Below are positions 44,736 to 58,621 of a DNA stretch of 64,000 nucleotides, in pieces. The position numbers were made by a program, and so were the translations under genes. This DNA is from Tenebrio molitor. Its lineage: Eukaryota; Arthropoda; Insecta; Coleoptera; Tenebrionidae. The stretch spans positions 2,914,001-2,978,000 of the forward strand of contig NC_091055.1 of NCBI RefSeq assembly GCF_963966145.1, in the 5' to 3' direction. Numbering within the stretch: the first letter of the stretch is position 1; the number at the start of each line of letters is the position of its first letter. The notes below the pieces were generated by a model. It had not been told where the DNA came from. It worked only from the letters and a program-made list of their open reading frames with translations, and did not search any database.

Positions 44736-47700
44736 TTGTAACGTTACGTGTGTTAGAAGGAATCTGGAATATTCCTGTTTGCAGAATTTTTCAAGCAGTC
44801 GGCGAAATAGTTCATTGAGCAAATCGTGTGTTTCCATTTTTCGAGGACTTCCTGGCCGCTCACTCTTGTACAATATTTCCGGAAGTATGTCGGAAAGAAT
44901 TTATATCCAAGTGGCGCGTGATGTAAACCGTACAGTCTATTTTCATTTCAGACTTGGTTGACTTTCAGCTTATATCGTTCTCGTTATTGTCGATATTTTT
45001 AATGACGAGTAACGTACGAGTACACGTGCAGGGTTGAGAGTGATCGTGCGACGAAAAATTTATGAAAACAGGAAAATGATGTGATTGGTTAGTTGTCTCG
45101 TCGTGGAGGAGTCATTAGGGAAAAATAGCAGGATCGTGGGTTGTCGATTTGAAGAGTGGTTATTGGTTGAGAATCGGTGGTAGTATAAGTATATATAGAG
45201 ATAGATGTATAGGTCTGAAGAGCAAAACGGTATATAATAATATTTTGATCCGGCAACTTCATCACCGAGAAATATCTTTCCCAGTGGAAAAATAAAACTC
45301 GTAAAGTAATTCATCAGGAAGAAGAGTCCGAGCTGTGTGGACGTGAAGTGAGGAATTCAGACGTCGGCTCACTTATGGTCTGGTCGTAAGTTGCCTTCGG
45401 ACAATGATAACAAAAGGGGCCGCGTCAGGATGACCCTTACGATTATAATCTAAATGAGAATTGGCGAAAAAATTGATCGAGCCGCGAAATGAAAACCGTC
45501 GCTGGACCAAATGAGCTTTTATTATTTTTGTCCGTGTCCCCGTGAGGCAACCTGAAAATATTTACGAAGACGGTGACGGTCGACGAAATACTGCAAACAT
45601 TTTGGCCTCGTCTGGCATTTAATGAAAAGCAGTAAAGAAGGTGGATTTTTGTAAAACTTATTACACGGACATCCGTTTCTCTGGGAGTAAAAGGTATAGT
45701 GATTTATTTTTATAGAACAAGTAAATGAAAGCGTTCAGAGTTTGGTATTGTCGCTGGGGCACCCTCTTCAGACTTCCAACGAAAGCAAAGGACAAAAAAA
45801 TAATGTTCATCACATAATTCACTGTTAGATGTGGCGTTTGTAGAGCAAACACTGGCCCCTACGTTCTGGCAAAGCAATGAACTTGAATTTCGGCGACAAA
45901 AGTAAAATACTGCTGTTTTTCCTTGCTTTTCCGTCATGTCTGACTGGCTAACTATTTTTTACAAACTATTTCGAAATCATTGGTTCTCTTTGAAACACGA
46001 ACTCTCCCGGAGTTCCTACAGAAGTCACGGTTCCCTCCGGGGAGTGTGTTTTTTAATTGTGTTGTTTAATTCCGTTAACGTCGTTTATAATACAATGAAT
46101 CTTGCTTTATCTCCTAATTAAATTCTAGTGGCAACACGTTACCCCCAGTGCGGAGTTTATTTGTAGTTTTAATTTGGAAATGTGGCTGTTAATATTTTAT
46201 TTGGCGAGCTTTCTCAAAAGAAAACGTAATAAAGACGGCATATCTCTAAACACAGACATTACAAGGCGGGATGGGCAAATCTTATCTCGCTAAACATATA
46301 CAAGAAGACGTTTAGCAGGTCGAGATAGCATTCCGGTGTGACTTTACCGTGCAAAGGCACACCTTGCTCAAACGAAATGGACAACGTATAAACTCGCCCC
46401 TTTGCGTTTCAAACTACCATCATTTCCTGTTTTAGGTGAATTTTATTGTCGATATAACGTGCATCACAGAATTAAGGATAAAGATTTCTTACTATTCCAC
46501 TAATCTCGAGATAACACACTAAAACGGCCCAACTTTACAACACTAACATGTAATTACCCCTTTAAAGTGGATAACCCAAAATACTAAATTATGGCCCAGA
46601 TACTTATCTACGTTATAATTACCCCACACCTGCAAGCGCCGCCCTCAACACTTCTCCCCCATTTTTTACCCGCGCCAAATCTTACCCCTCGCCTTCACCA
46701 ACTTTTCTTTGCTAATTCCCAGTAATAACTCGAAATATGAGTTGAGAACTGGAATGCTTATTCCGTCCCGTGGCATTCGCTGCGACGCTCCGACAATTTA
46801 CGACGGAATATTATTTTAATTAAAAACAATAAGCCCGGCACGAGAATATGTTGTTGCAGGCGAACAATCCGACAATTTGACTCCGGAAAAATCAGACAAA
46901 TTCGCGACTCGTCCAATAAATCAACACCACTTTTCCGTCCGTGCATCGTGCATGTCAATTCGATTTAGCCAAACACCGCCCAGGGGGCGCAAATATTGTA
47001 GTAGTATGCAAGACGGACGTAAGTGTTGTGTCGTTCGGTCCACGCGCGTACTCGTCGATTCGCGGGTGCAGCGTTTCCGGAAATGTGTCGGAAAGAATTT
47101 GTACGCTGGTAGGTGTGCAAAACGTGCATAATTTGTCTGGTTTATCGGAGATCTACAGGAGCCAGATATGGCTGGAACGGCGTAACTTCATTACAACTTG
47201 ATACACGATACCATCATAACAAATGAGCCGGTCCGCATGCGATGCCAAAGTCAAACTGACTATCGCCGGAAGTCGTCGACGCCTGTCTTGCACGCATGCG
47301 CCCGTCACGTTTGACAACCGGTGGTTATGCTACTTGACATGCTGCACCTCCGCCACCGTTTTAATTCAATATCCTTTTTAACGAAGTCGAAGAGGTTAAT
47401 CAATCACTTTTTAAATGTGCCGAAGACAAGGTTTTATTTTGAAAGTTATGTGCCACCTCGGCACAACTCGATTTTCTTCATCTCCCAAATCGACTCTGAC
47501 AGATTTTGATGGTAAATTAATTGGCGGCGGTCCACGTAAACATCGTCAAGTTCAGAACTTGCTTGCATAAAAAAGAAAACAAACCAGGGCGTACGAGCTT
47601 CACTAATCAAAAGGAAATTCGGTATCATCTCGTAACGATAAACAAGCACATCGAGAATCATTAGTGAGTCGTCTGTGCAAATAATTTATTCGTGCTGGTC

Positions 47701-50700
47701 GGTTTTGGAGTCACAACTGAGTCATCAGTTATGACGTCTGTTTTTTGTCTTCGATCGGTTGAAATATTAATCGTGGGGAAAATGTCCAACGCCGATTGAA
47801 ATTCGAAAGACCGTTCCGGAAGATCGGGACGTGTTAAGTGTGTCTTGCGAGTTGCATCTGGATTCGAGGTAAATTGGGCAAAAATTTTTCCCGAGTGGAT
47901 CGACTTCCAGTCGTAACGTTTAAGTAGCGCCATTATCGTTCAATCTCGGGGACAATTCGTTTAAACATTAGCAGTTTTGAAGTTCCGAAACACTTTCAAA
48001 AATTCACCTGCATTGTAGTGGGCATTCGGTATGCCATCAAGTTTTATGGTATCCAATCCCTATTGTATTCTCGCTACAATAGCGAGCAATAGCCCTACTG
48101 CGGTCTCACTGACATTCTAGATTACAGTAGATTCCTCCAAAACGCGAACGCTATTGGTAATAAAATAGAGCAGTAATCAAATCAGATTTATACCTGAACA
48201 TATCTCGTTGTGCTGAACTCGCTCTCCGGATGGCCTCTCGAATAAAACTCTTTCTTTCCGATTATTTATTGGAAATGAAACTTGAGCTCCGGGTGGGGTG
48301 TATAATATCTCGACCGGCGAACGACGTGACGTCACTTTTCGGGAAATGTCTCATTAGGCGCAGACCACGCCCAAAGTGGAATTAGCAAGACCGCGACATA
48401 TTTACAACCCCCGACGATGAACCGAAACCCTCGATCCGAGTACGTTTCTATCAATTATGCAGACGGAGCATCAAATTCTTGTTACTGGAGGGTCCCAATG
48501 ATTTATGCATCCGGCGATGTAACTGCGGTTACGAAAACTTTCTGTTTTGTCGATTTTTGCAAGTAATTCCAGATTATTGCCCCGACTAGGCACCATAATC
48601 AAAGTTTATTATTGTATACTTCGACGAACAAAGCCCCGAGTTCACGCCTATAAACTTTATTTTACTATTAAACTTTGGCGAGTTTAAATTTTCTGTTTTA
48701 ACGAAGTTGCTCACTTTCACTGTCCAATTTTACGTCCCTCCCTTAAAAAACCAATCAACCGGTCGTCTCCGAATTTACTTTTTTCAAATGACCCCAGAAG
48801 AGTTGAACCGCGAAGGGGGTCAAGAGATGCGAATTTAACAAATTCATTTGTGCACGACCGAATTTAAAAGTGGGGAGGCGTGACCGTGCCAAGCCTAATT
48901 TGTCATTTGATTAACTTTAAATTAATATGCATCGGATTGGGTGTAATTTAATGGAATATGATGCATTTTTCTCCAGGGTATACCTCACTGTTTAGGGCGG
49001 TTATTTATGTACCGCGGAGGATCGTTCGATACCATTTTGATCGATACCGAAGACAAAGACAATTTTTTCTCCTAATTAATGGAGTCTGGGAATCGCAATA
49101 ATGGAAAACTAGACGTTGTTTTCCACGGTTAAACTGGTTTTGCTCGGCATGTCGATTGTTTCCAAGCCATATACTCAAGCAAGGCGATGCATCAACACTT
49201 TTTGCAACTATAAATGTTAGCCTCGTTGGCCTGGAGTATCCAGCGATTTTATTTGGTTGAAATGATCGCTCGAAAATCCAGAACCCGTGTTCCCTACCAC
49301 CAAGAAATAATTACAACGAATGTAGAACTCGGCCGGACATAAATAACGGGACTCTTCGCTGGAAAAAAATTTACACGGTTAAAATAAAAAATGGGTGCAA
49401 AAAAACATAAAAGCAACATTTGACAGGTTGATGATAGCAGTAAAAGTGGCAAGCTATTTACAATTAAAGATAAAAGCGTTATATTACCGCTACGTAACCA
49501 TTGGCGCTTTTATTTTTATCGCCGCTGCACCCCTCCGATTGCCAAATTTATTTAATTTCCCCACAACGGCGGATTCAATCACCATTAAGATTTTCGACGC
49601 TCGATTTTTTCCAATTAATCACCAACACACGACGCACTTTTTCCCATATAAGAAAAAAACACGATTTTTGTCGTCTGCAGTGTAATTAACCCTTAAAAGT
49701 ACAGAGTGTCTATAAATGAATGTGGGATCGAAGTAGGCGTTGAAACTTTGCGGACTCTTTCACCAGAAATCGAATAATGTTAATTTTATCTACGATATGC
49801 AACCGTAAGAACAAATTAGTTTTACTGGTTGCCTACTGCCTAGCTTGACAAAATTAATGCTTTACAAAAAAAAATTAAATAAATAATTATTATTATACAA
49901 GACGATAAAAGCTCGAGAAGATAATTAAATTTTATCGTCGTATATAATATTCAATTTTTTTCTACAGCATTTGTATTTTGTTATTAATTTTTTTTTAAAT
50001 CATTACTAATCTTGTTAGTATGAGCGTTGTTAGGGTAATAAAAAAAATTAATTACTTTATCTACCCTAACTGTTAAAGTAGCACTTTATCTACCCTTCCG
50101 GTTAAAATGCAGGGAGTTTAGTCAGGTGAACAGATTATTCTGAAACCAGTTACAATAATTTATGCGGCTTTCAAGATCATGAGGGATTCTTTTATAGACA
50201 GTCTGTATATTAAGGTCGTACTTTTTTCAATTTCAGAATAATCCACTACCTCATCCAGTCGTCAATAATTTACCGAATCGATATTTTTCTTAGCGTTTTA
50301 AAATACGATTAGGTGACAAATAATTATTTTTAGATTTGTTTACTGAGTACAGTAATTCCAAATTGAGCAATTTGGTTCGGGTCTATTGACGCTTTTTCTT
50401 CAATTAATTAGATTGTGGCTCGGTATTATTGTAATTACGCTAGAATTAGGAAAAAAACTTTTGCGAAACTAATTATATAAAGGACATTGTGAAAATTACG
50501 GTTTTAAACTTCATTATGATATTAAATCGCCGCAGGATGCCGTGGTCCCCTCGACTTTTGTAAAAATAAGTTCTATAGCAGCGCTAATTAAATGTGCAAG
50601 TAACACAAATACGCAACAAATGGCCCTTTGTAAAAAGAGCTTTATTTAGCGGAGATAAAGAGATCGTAAAAATATTATTTCGCTTTGTAAAAATTCGCCC

Positions 50701-53700
50701 TGTGCAGTAATTCGCTTTGAATTTTTTTCACTTTTCGTTCCACGTGTTCGAGCAGAAACCGGGTGTTCCCATCAATACCGTTTAAATTTTGGGAGAAACG
50801 CTTTTTCATTAAAATTTCTTGTTTAAAATTAAACTTTTTAATTTAATTACCCAAGACGGTATCCTTTCGAGTTTTACTTCAATTGAAATTGCTGTCGTAA
50901 ACAAAACTTTTCGTAATTAAATATTATGGTGGGTTTTAAAAATAGAGAACGTAGAGGAAAAAGGAGAAGGCGAGTTATTTAATAATGAACGATCGATGGC
51001 TAATATATTAATATTGAAAGATTTAAATTGATACTTCTGAAAGAATATGAAGTTCAAAGAAGTGAGCATGGTTTTAGTGGATTTATTTTTATCCGGCTTT
51101 CCTGCTTTTTAGTACTTTTTTACTTTTGCTTTTTGTTACTTTCGTAACTTTTTTATGACAGTAGAGGAGGCAGTAAAACCTAAATAGTAAAAACTGTTAT
51201 ATTCTTGTAAATATTTCTTTGTTGAAGAGGTTAATGATGAAAGATGTTGAAAACAAAACTGTAAGACCTCGTTACATTTGTAATTATTTCTGTCCTCTTC
51301 GTACGAAAGAAATGTCCCAAAGCTCATATTCTAGACGTTAAGCCTCCGAATTTATCATTTAAATTACGCTATCTTCCAAGTACGCATTACTATGATTTAT
51401 GCAACGTTGTTTGCAAGACCATTTGTACTATTAAATATATGTGATTCACGCACGTTGCTTGTCCCGCCGCCGCCGCCTTTCCCTATTCGCTGCACACGTG
51501 TGCTGTTTGCTGGAAAGTCTGGAAAGAGGGAATTCAGATTATGCCCGACTCCACCCCGACCCTCGCGGCTCAGGTTTACCCTCTTATAAATAACATTGAC
51601 CTCGCTTGCAATTTTTTACGTTCCGGATATTCCTCGGGATTCCCCTGGATGGAATTGAATTGAAATTTTTCCAAGACGGATTAATTAATTATTGCATAGT
51701 CAAGGTGTATTTCGTCGAGCGTGCAATCGCTTTGGAGACTACTAATTCGTATAGTGACAAGAATAATGCCCTTACTAATCCTGGCGGTTTCGCTTTGAAA
51801 GGCAAGAGAACGCCGGCCAGGACTGGGGGTCAGTTTGCAGAGGGTGGACGACCAACTATGCCGGGTCGAGACCGGAATTCCGTCAGTTATTCACCTGGAC
51901 AGTATTAATTCCTCATAAAGTGGACATTCATTAACTTTCAGATGAAATATTTGTTTATAATTACAGGAAAATCCACATCTAATTACTGCATCATCGGCCC
52001 TCGCTTTATCTCCCTCTGACAATGACTAATTTTTATTTCATCCACCGTATTTACCGTTCGTGCGATTTTTACGAGCCGATTTATTTATTTTCGTCGCCAT
52101 TAATCTGATGCGCTTGCACCCCATAAATTATCCTGCCGAATGTCCGTTTCCAACAAATTCATTTCCTTCAAAGAAATTTTAGAATTATTTTTCCCCAGGT
52201 ATTAGTCCGGAGAATATGAGTAAAAACCGGGGCCCAATTTACATCTGACCATTATTTCCACTTTTTCCTCTGTCAGGAACGAGATTAAATCTAACCTTTT
52301 TTACCAAGCCTTTTGTTTATCAGAATTCTGGTCCTGCGAATTACGGGCTCAACTTATTTTTTTAACGAATTATCAACACTGATTTTTTAAAAACCCGCTT
52401 TGACCTTTCGCCCTACCGATCTTCCCTGAAATTTATATTTTCTCCAATTAAAACGACCCCTTCCTGTATTTCATCCACCCAAAAATTATTTCTACATATT
52501 CTACATTTACGTCAATTCGAAAATACGTTTTCATAATTTGCCAGAATTTTTATCCGCCGACCGAATAATTCGAATTGGTTCGCTGATTCCGAAATTTATT
52601 GATAATCCCGTTATTAAATAATTGAGTCGTTCAACATTGATGGAAATGTAGACCGTGCAACAACGGATCTTTTCCTGAATATTTCACGTGATAATTACAT
52701 AATTAAAACCGTCGGAAGATAAGGATTTGCCGTTCTCGAGCTCGGCAAATACTCTAAATGTTGACTACACAAATAAAACGTATCCTACTATAATCTAAAA
52801 TTATCCTTTCTTTGACAGTAAGAGGACCTGAAAAGTTAATGCAATCAGTAGCGCATCTGTTCAAAGTTTCAAAAGGTAATTATCTCGTAAAATTTTTAAG
52901 TAAATTAAGGTTTAATTAATTTTTAATACCACCATGTCTTGTTTAATTTGAGGAAAACTGGATTTAATTATTCCCTTTCTAGCCAGCCAACAAGGCATTT
53001 TTTCCAGGATTAGATTTTGATGCGTCGAAATGAAATCCTCGATTCCTCTGATATAAGCAAGTGCGAGGATGAAGCAAACAAATGAAGATTATTTACGTTG
53101 AAATGCCGTGATTTATAATAAAAATCCGATTTGACGTATTAATTCGAGGGATTTATTGATGAGCTCTCGTAAAACGAGTTTTCTTATCGATTTAGTAACA
53201 AAGCGGGATATAAAAACTTTTATGTGAAACTCTGACATGAAAAAATCCACAAATTTATATCTCGCCACAATTCTACGGATTTTCCATATTTTCTGTACGC
53301 ATTGATCAATTTGTCATGCATTCATTACTCATTCTAGAAGCGTAAACAAACCATCTAAGTTTGCCGTTGGCTCCAGTTCAACTGTTATCAATAACCGCAA
53401 GCTACCCATTTATCCGCAACAGATCTCTTCTATCAATTTAAGCCCCTGTCACACCGACCGTCACTCATGATCGGTTACGGCGAGTTTTCTTGTTTTAAAC
53501 TCACGATATCGCGTTCACCTTAACGCATCGCGACGCCGCCCCACCCGCCGCCCACCCACGACGGCCACATGTAATGTGGGTAACTGGCTGCATTAAACGC
53601 GGGGTAATTGCTCGACGTGATTAATTATTTTCTCTCGACATTTATGTTTACCGTATTATTTTAATACCATTGAAATATTCGCTTAACGGCCGTAATGAAA

Positions 53701-56040
53701 TTAATTTCACTTTAATAAATGACATGCATCAGCTCAACCATGAGAGGGGCATTAATTCTGCAACATTATGATTGTTACATCGAATATAATTCTCGATACC
53801 GACACAATGTCCAATCCGTTGATAGTAATCTTTAATTTTCTACAACTACCGCCCGCATGTGCCTGCGCCATTTTCATAATCAAAACACAGAATTTTCATT
53901 AAAAGTACAACACCACCGATCAATTCCTTCCTATCGACAACGGAACAACACCCACGCTCCATCAATTCCACCTCCTGAAACGGCATAATCCCCTGAAAAC
54001 ACAATAAACCCTTTTTTACTCCCCCAGTATTACCAACTTTTTAATAGCGTTATGAATTTACATTAAAACTTTTTCAAATTTCACACACCCCAAAGCCGAT
54101 CGTTTACGCGACATCCTCTCCAATCTTCTCGCGTTTCCGCAATAATCGTCTCAATTTTTACAATATTTACACGTTTCCCTACTCCGAGTAGGGAGCGCGG
54201 TGCACCTCCTCCCACAAAAGTCCCAAACTCCGCCTCCGAAACAGCCGCGCCGCTCCGTATCCGAGAACGGAACTGTCAGCTGGATCGCACTGAAGGAAGT
54301 GGAAGTCGAATTCGCAAATCTCATTATGTTGTCCGTTGAAGTCTAGTTAAAATCATATTTTTAAATGATAAAGGACCAATTTTTGTCTGTCCCGGCAGAA
54401 GCGGAACGGTTCGACTATAATTTGCATCTCAAATACAGCTATATTCGCAATAATTAGATGGAGCAAGTTCTTGGGCTGCAACGAGTGAAATAAAGAACAA
54501 ATAAACTTTAATAGGGTGAGCTTGGGATACGTGAACCAGAGAGAAAGGACGACCCAACTACTAAAACTCGAAACAACGCAATCCTCATAAAATTGAGCAA
54601 TAAATCTGTTTTCCTATTTTTTAATACCTCACACTGATAAAATATATTTTATTGTTCGGATAGATTCGCAATTGAAGGTCTCATTTGTAAGAATGAAAAT
54701 GATAAACAGCTTCAATTAACTCGAGTAGTATTTACGAAAGCTGCACAAAGTTGCAGTTAAAATATACTGTTATTTACTCAATAAACACTCCTGTTGGAAA
54801 TTTATCGTGGAAATACCTTGTAATTTTTTTTCCAGATGTTTATCATTTTATATAAATATCTTGAATTTTAATAATAGTCGATGGATGAAAGCGTAGTAAT
54901 ATTCATAATTAAGTGGAGATATTTCTACCCGACTAAATATAAAATGAAACGAAATACAAACAAGAATTATTAATAAAAATGAGCGACGATGTTTATCAAG
55001 TCTCGTTAATTAAAACATCTAAACGTCAATCTATAAAGAATTTATTGGTGTTCGTTGAGCAGATAAATATTTAAGAGAATGTAGCATCCAGAGGGGAGCT
55101 TTTTGACTCCCGTCTTCGTACATTAAATTATTAAAAATAACCCGCAGGTGGTGTAACACGCACCCTTTGTGCAGTTTTATTCCGCCCAAATAAACAAATC
55201 GTGTAATCCAAAATTTACGATCGCCTTGATACTTCTCAGCACCTTTATTTTTTATTCGTCTGAGCGAGCAATTACAATAAAAGTCGTCCAAATACCGACA
55301 GGACGTTCGTAAAAATACAAACAAACTCGAGTTAACTAACACTCCTATTGGTTTCTGTTTACGTAGTCCAACAAGATTTCAATATTTGCCAAAAGCGATT
55401 TCAGCAGTTTGAAGCTGGAGTTGTGTGTTGACAGAATACAAATAATATATGCGAAAGACGATCTCTGGACCCTTCTGTAATAGTGATTTTGAATGTAAAT
55501 CACATGATCGCCATTGTTGTATCCACTGATAGACAGAGAATACGACGTAACCCTCCGACTGTGTCCATCACTTTTTGTTTAGACCACAAACACTGTCTCC
55601 ACAAATAAAATTAATACATCAGTACTGGAATTAAACCGGCGTTGCGTCCTGAATAAGGACAACACGATTTCCTGTTTCCAGACCAATTTCCAACCGATTT
55701 TTGAGTTATTTATTCCAAGTGCACCGACCCAAGAGTCCGTTTTAACACCGATCATCCGAACTGATAAAGTATTTCCTAGGGAAAACGAGGAAAACAACAC
55801 GGCCCTCGGTCTGCATCTGATTATAAAACATTAAATTTAATTGAAGCGATGAAAACAACGCTAATTAATGTACTGGAATCGGGGCAAACGGCGAATCGCG
55901 ATTGTGGACACAACACAAACAGAGAACGACAGAAATTTCCCGGTTCACGCACAAAATCGAGACAGCTCAAAAATATTATTTCCTACAGATATGCGTTAAC
56001 ACTCGTGCCCCCGGCGCTTCCAGAACTCTAATTAGCATTT
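44736..56040. other. Long non-coding stretch
   Basis: No gene is supported over 11 kb. Notable points: a 34-bp segment at 44874-44907 resembles 47072-47105; a hairpin lies at 49891-49950; GCC-triplet and CpG-containing patches occur near 51470, 53530-53620 and 54190-54260. Frames at 51606-51908 (plus) and 55031-55342 (minus, no ATG start) lack domains. Much of 52-54 kb has the A/T-run-plus-TAATTA texture of insect regulatory DNA, which cannot be proven without alignment. Confidence 0.45.
49891..49950. repeat. Short hairpin, 20-bp arms
   Basis: TATTATACAAGACGATAAAA pairs with the reverse complement downstream (TTTTATCGTCGTATATAATA) with three mismatches; the loop is about 20 bases with GCTCGAG. 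It could be a small inverted repeat or an RNA hairpin. Confidence 0.6.
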
Positions 56041-56100
56041 GATCGGTGAGGTTAAGCAGCGTCGGGCGCAGTCAGTATTTGGATGGGTGGCCCAGCCTTC
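56041..56100 (+). ncRNA. 5S rRNA-derived fragment (pseudogene or SINE head)
   Basis: GATCGGTGAGGTTAAGCAGC followed by GTCGGGCGCAGTCAGTATTT and GGATGGGTGGCC matches the middle of eukaryotic 5S rRNA. It includes the internal promoter Box A (GGTTAAGCAGCG in place of AGTTAAGCAACG) and Box C (GGATGGGTGGCC in place of GGATGGGTGACC). The first 35-40 nt and the 3' stem of 5S rRNA are not recognisable, so it is not a working 5S gene. It may be a decayed 5S copy or the 5' part of a 5S-derived SINE. Confidence 0.75.
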
Positions 56101-57002
56101 TGTCACGAAAATTAACGATCATATGAAAAATAGTGTCTCCAGGGAGTGACTTGGTAGAAGTATGCGTTGCGATAGCCCCCCCCCCACTTTTGTCCAAGGA
56201 AAGGGCGATAATGAGGGAAGTAAAATAAGCTCGTACTTAAGTAATTATTATAATTCCGGTTGACTTAACGGAAATGCAGTTTTTGGGGTACACCTCGTGC
56301 ATCTGGAATTCTTCCAGTTCGCCTCGTTCCCTTCTGAATATAGATTTCTCGAATGTCTTGGGATTTTTCGTTCATATTTAGAACAAATCCAAAGGAAATC
56401 CTTCCTGCGATCCCGACTGTAATTGGCCCAAGCCCCGCCTAAGAGCGATAATTTCGGTACGGTTTCGATTTTCGTGTGGCAACAATTTCTGGCCAATTAT
56501 TCTTTTTCATAGAGAGTCAGAGTTTCGCGACCGGTCGTGACCGTTACAACTCCACCTACTCCATTAATCCCGGTCGGTAATTCGGCTCGCGGAAATATCC
56601 GCAGGTCGGGAAAGCGAACGTGTAGTTTAAAAAAATCGCACCATCACAAAACCACATTTGCAGTCGTCATTTATCTTGCACTTGCATTGGCGAACGTGTT
56701 TTTCGTCCGCATTCTCGCCATATTGCACCTTTTCGTCCCCACCTTTCAGGTGGCTCGGTTGTTGTTATCGAGATGCACCAAAGGACACAACACTTCCAAC
56801 GATTAATCCCCACGATTGGCGTTTTAATGGATTTGTTTGTCACATATCGAGGCGACCAACCCCTCTTTAATAGCCAACTCGTAAAAAATAGATTCTTCTT
56901 TGGTAGATTTCTATCACCACCAAACATAACAGATTCTATTTTATTGTCTGTTGCACTCTCCACGCTGTACTTTTTTTATTTCACTTTTTTCTCACTTCCT
57001 AG
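56101..57002. other. Non-coding or intronic DNA
   Basis: Contains a poly-C run near 56177-56189. Frames on both strands at 56248-56963 shadow each other. The last 70 bases before 57003 form a very strong polypyrimidine tract. Confidence 0.45.
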
Positions 57003-57099
57003 TCTTCGGAATCAAAAAGCAACTATAATGTATGCTTCTGATGAGTTAGATTCTCCAGCGGAGACGCAGAAGAAACAGCCAATAACTTCACAGAAGTAG
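57003..57099 (+). CDS. Probable last coding exon, C-terminal tail
   Basis: A long pyrimidine tract (56951-57000) ends in CACTTCCTAG|T, one of the best acceptors in the window. The exon completes a codon with its first base, then reads LRNQKATIMYASDELDSPAE and TQKKQPITSQK and stops at TAG 57097-57099. The hydrophilic Ser/Glu/Lys-rich tail is typical of a cytoplasmic C terminus. A canonical AATAAA follows at 57432-57437, giving a 3' UTR of about 340 bp. The upstream exon is not identified; the donor should leave two bases of a split codon. Protein family unknown. Confidence 0.45.
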
Positions 57100-57431
57100 A
57101 TGTGTAAACAAGCTCCCGTTATAGTAGTAAAAACGAAAATTCGATATTTTATGCTTGGAACCCCCGACTATACGTCGACCTTCCATGTTGGGATTCTCGG
57201 TATTCATATCTTTATTAAACGACTTCTTGAAGTTTTAGTGTATCTATAGGGTTAGACCCTCTGGAAATTTATAGGGAACTGCAAAACTCAGCTTTGGTCC
57301 GTACCAATTGACGAATCAATATTATTCGACGTGTTCCTTACGGAATGGACCAAGAACTTTCGACGTGGTGATAGATGAGGTCGTTTTTTTATGTGTTTTT
57401 ATTTTTTCACTCGAACTGGACCACATAACTT

Positions 57432-57437
57432 AATAAA
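57432..57437 (+). terminator. Polyadenylation signal AATAAA
   Basis: First canonical hexamer after the 57099 stop; followed by a GT-containing stretch (GTGTTCT). It fits as the 3' end of the candidate gene. Confidence 0.35.
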
Positions 57438-58621
57438 GTAAGCCGAACGTGTTCTCCACTTTTCTAATACATCTCCAGTGCAATTTCAACTTACAATGCT
57501 ATCACAATCCATCACTTCTGGATGGCAATTATGCTGTCAGACTCTTACGTAAAATCGTCCTCTCGTGAATGTTTTATTTTGCATAATTTATAACAAGAGT
57601 GACGTCAGTTCCAGTGCATCACCTTCATCCAGAACACAAGTGTTGTCTAGGACCCGCAAACAGATTGGTACCTCTCCAGTTAAATTAATTTACTTTGAAA
57701 TCTTGAAACTTAAAGCTTCCAGTGGCGTGCACTTTTTAAACTAGAAACCTACAAGTTCTTAATTCATTGTTCGGTAAACATTAATCATAGAGTGTCTGGA
57801 AAGAGTGGTTATTTTGTTCCGGTGTTATTAAATAACAGTTTAACATTTGTGATTGGTGCGGTTAAACGGGTGATATCACCATGTTTAGCGGTTTTATAAT
57901 GTGAAAATAATTATGTCAAATATGGGAATAATTGGTTTTTAAATAGAAAATAATCCTTGTAGTGGTGGATCGAATCGGAGCTGAATCAAAATGAATATGT
58001 ATGGGGCCGGTAACGTAAAACGCATAGCGTAATGCTATTATGGTTAATTACATAACCTTGCTCAAGGCATACCTGATTGAAATTATTGAGATGCTCTACA
58101 CATATTTGGTGATTCAGCTAAGCTCGAGTCATCAATCAGCATATATGCAAAGCAATCGGTTCTGTGGAGCCGGTGTCTGCGCTGCCGCCACCTCCGACAC
58201 AGTTCCGTCACCGGTGACATCCCCGTAATTCCGTCTTAGACCCCTAATGAAACTGCAAACGGATTTAAGGCTTCGGCTCGATCGCGCACTGTCACACGTT
58301 GCATCGAAATAAACAACCCCCATACATCATCCCACCGACGCAAATCTCCTCCATGAGCCGCCTTCATTACCCCATTTTATATTTTAATCCTTCAGCCTTT
58401 CCTCGACCGTCTTAATAATTTAAACCCGCAAATGTCGTCTTTCTCATCACGGAACGATGAAATTTTTATGAGGCGCAATCGAAGCCGCCGGCTAAATATA
58501 AAAATGACCGGAAAGTGCGAGTCGGAGGAAATTTTTTAAGCATCCTTAATGGAAACGATAATTTTACGCACTCACAAGCGGACGAAAAGTAACGCTTTTT
58601 CTGACACACTTTTTCGGACGC
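57438..58621. other. Non-coding DNA
   Basis: Nothing supported. The ORFs at 58040-58228 (plus) and 58132-58323 (minus) are shadows of each other. Confidence 0.5.
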
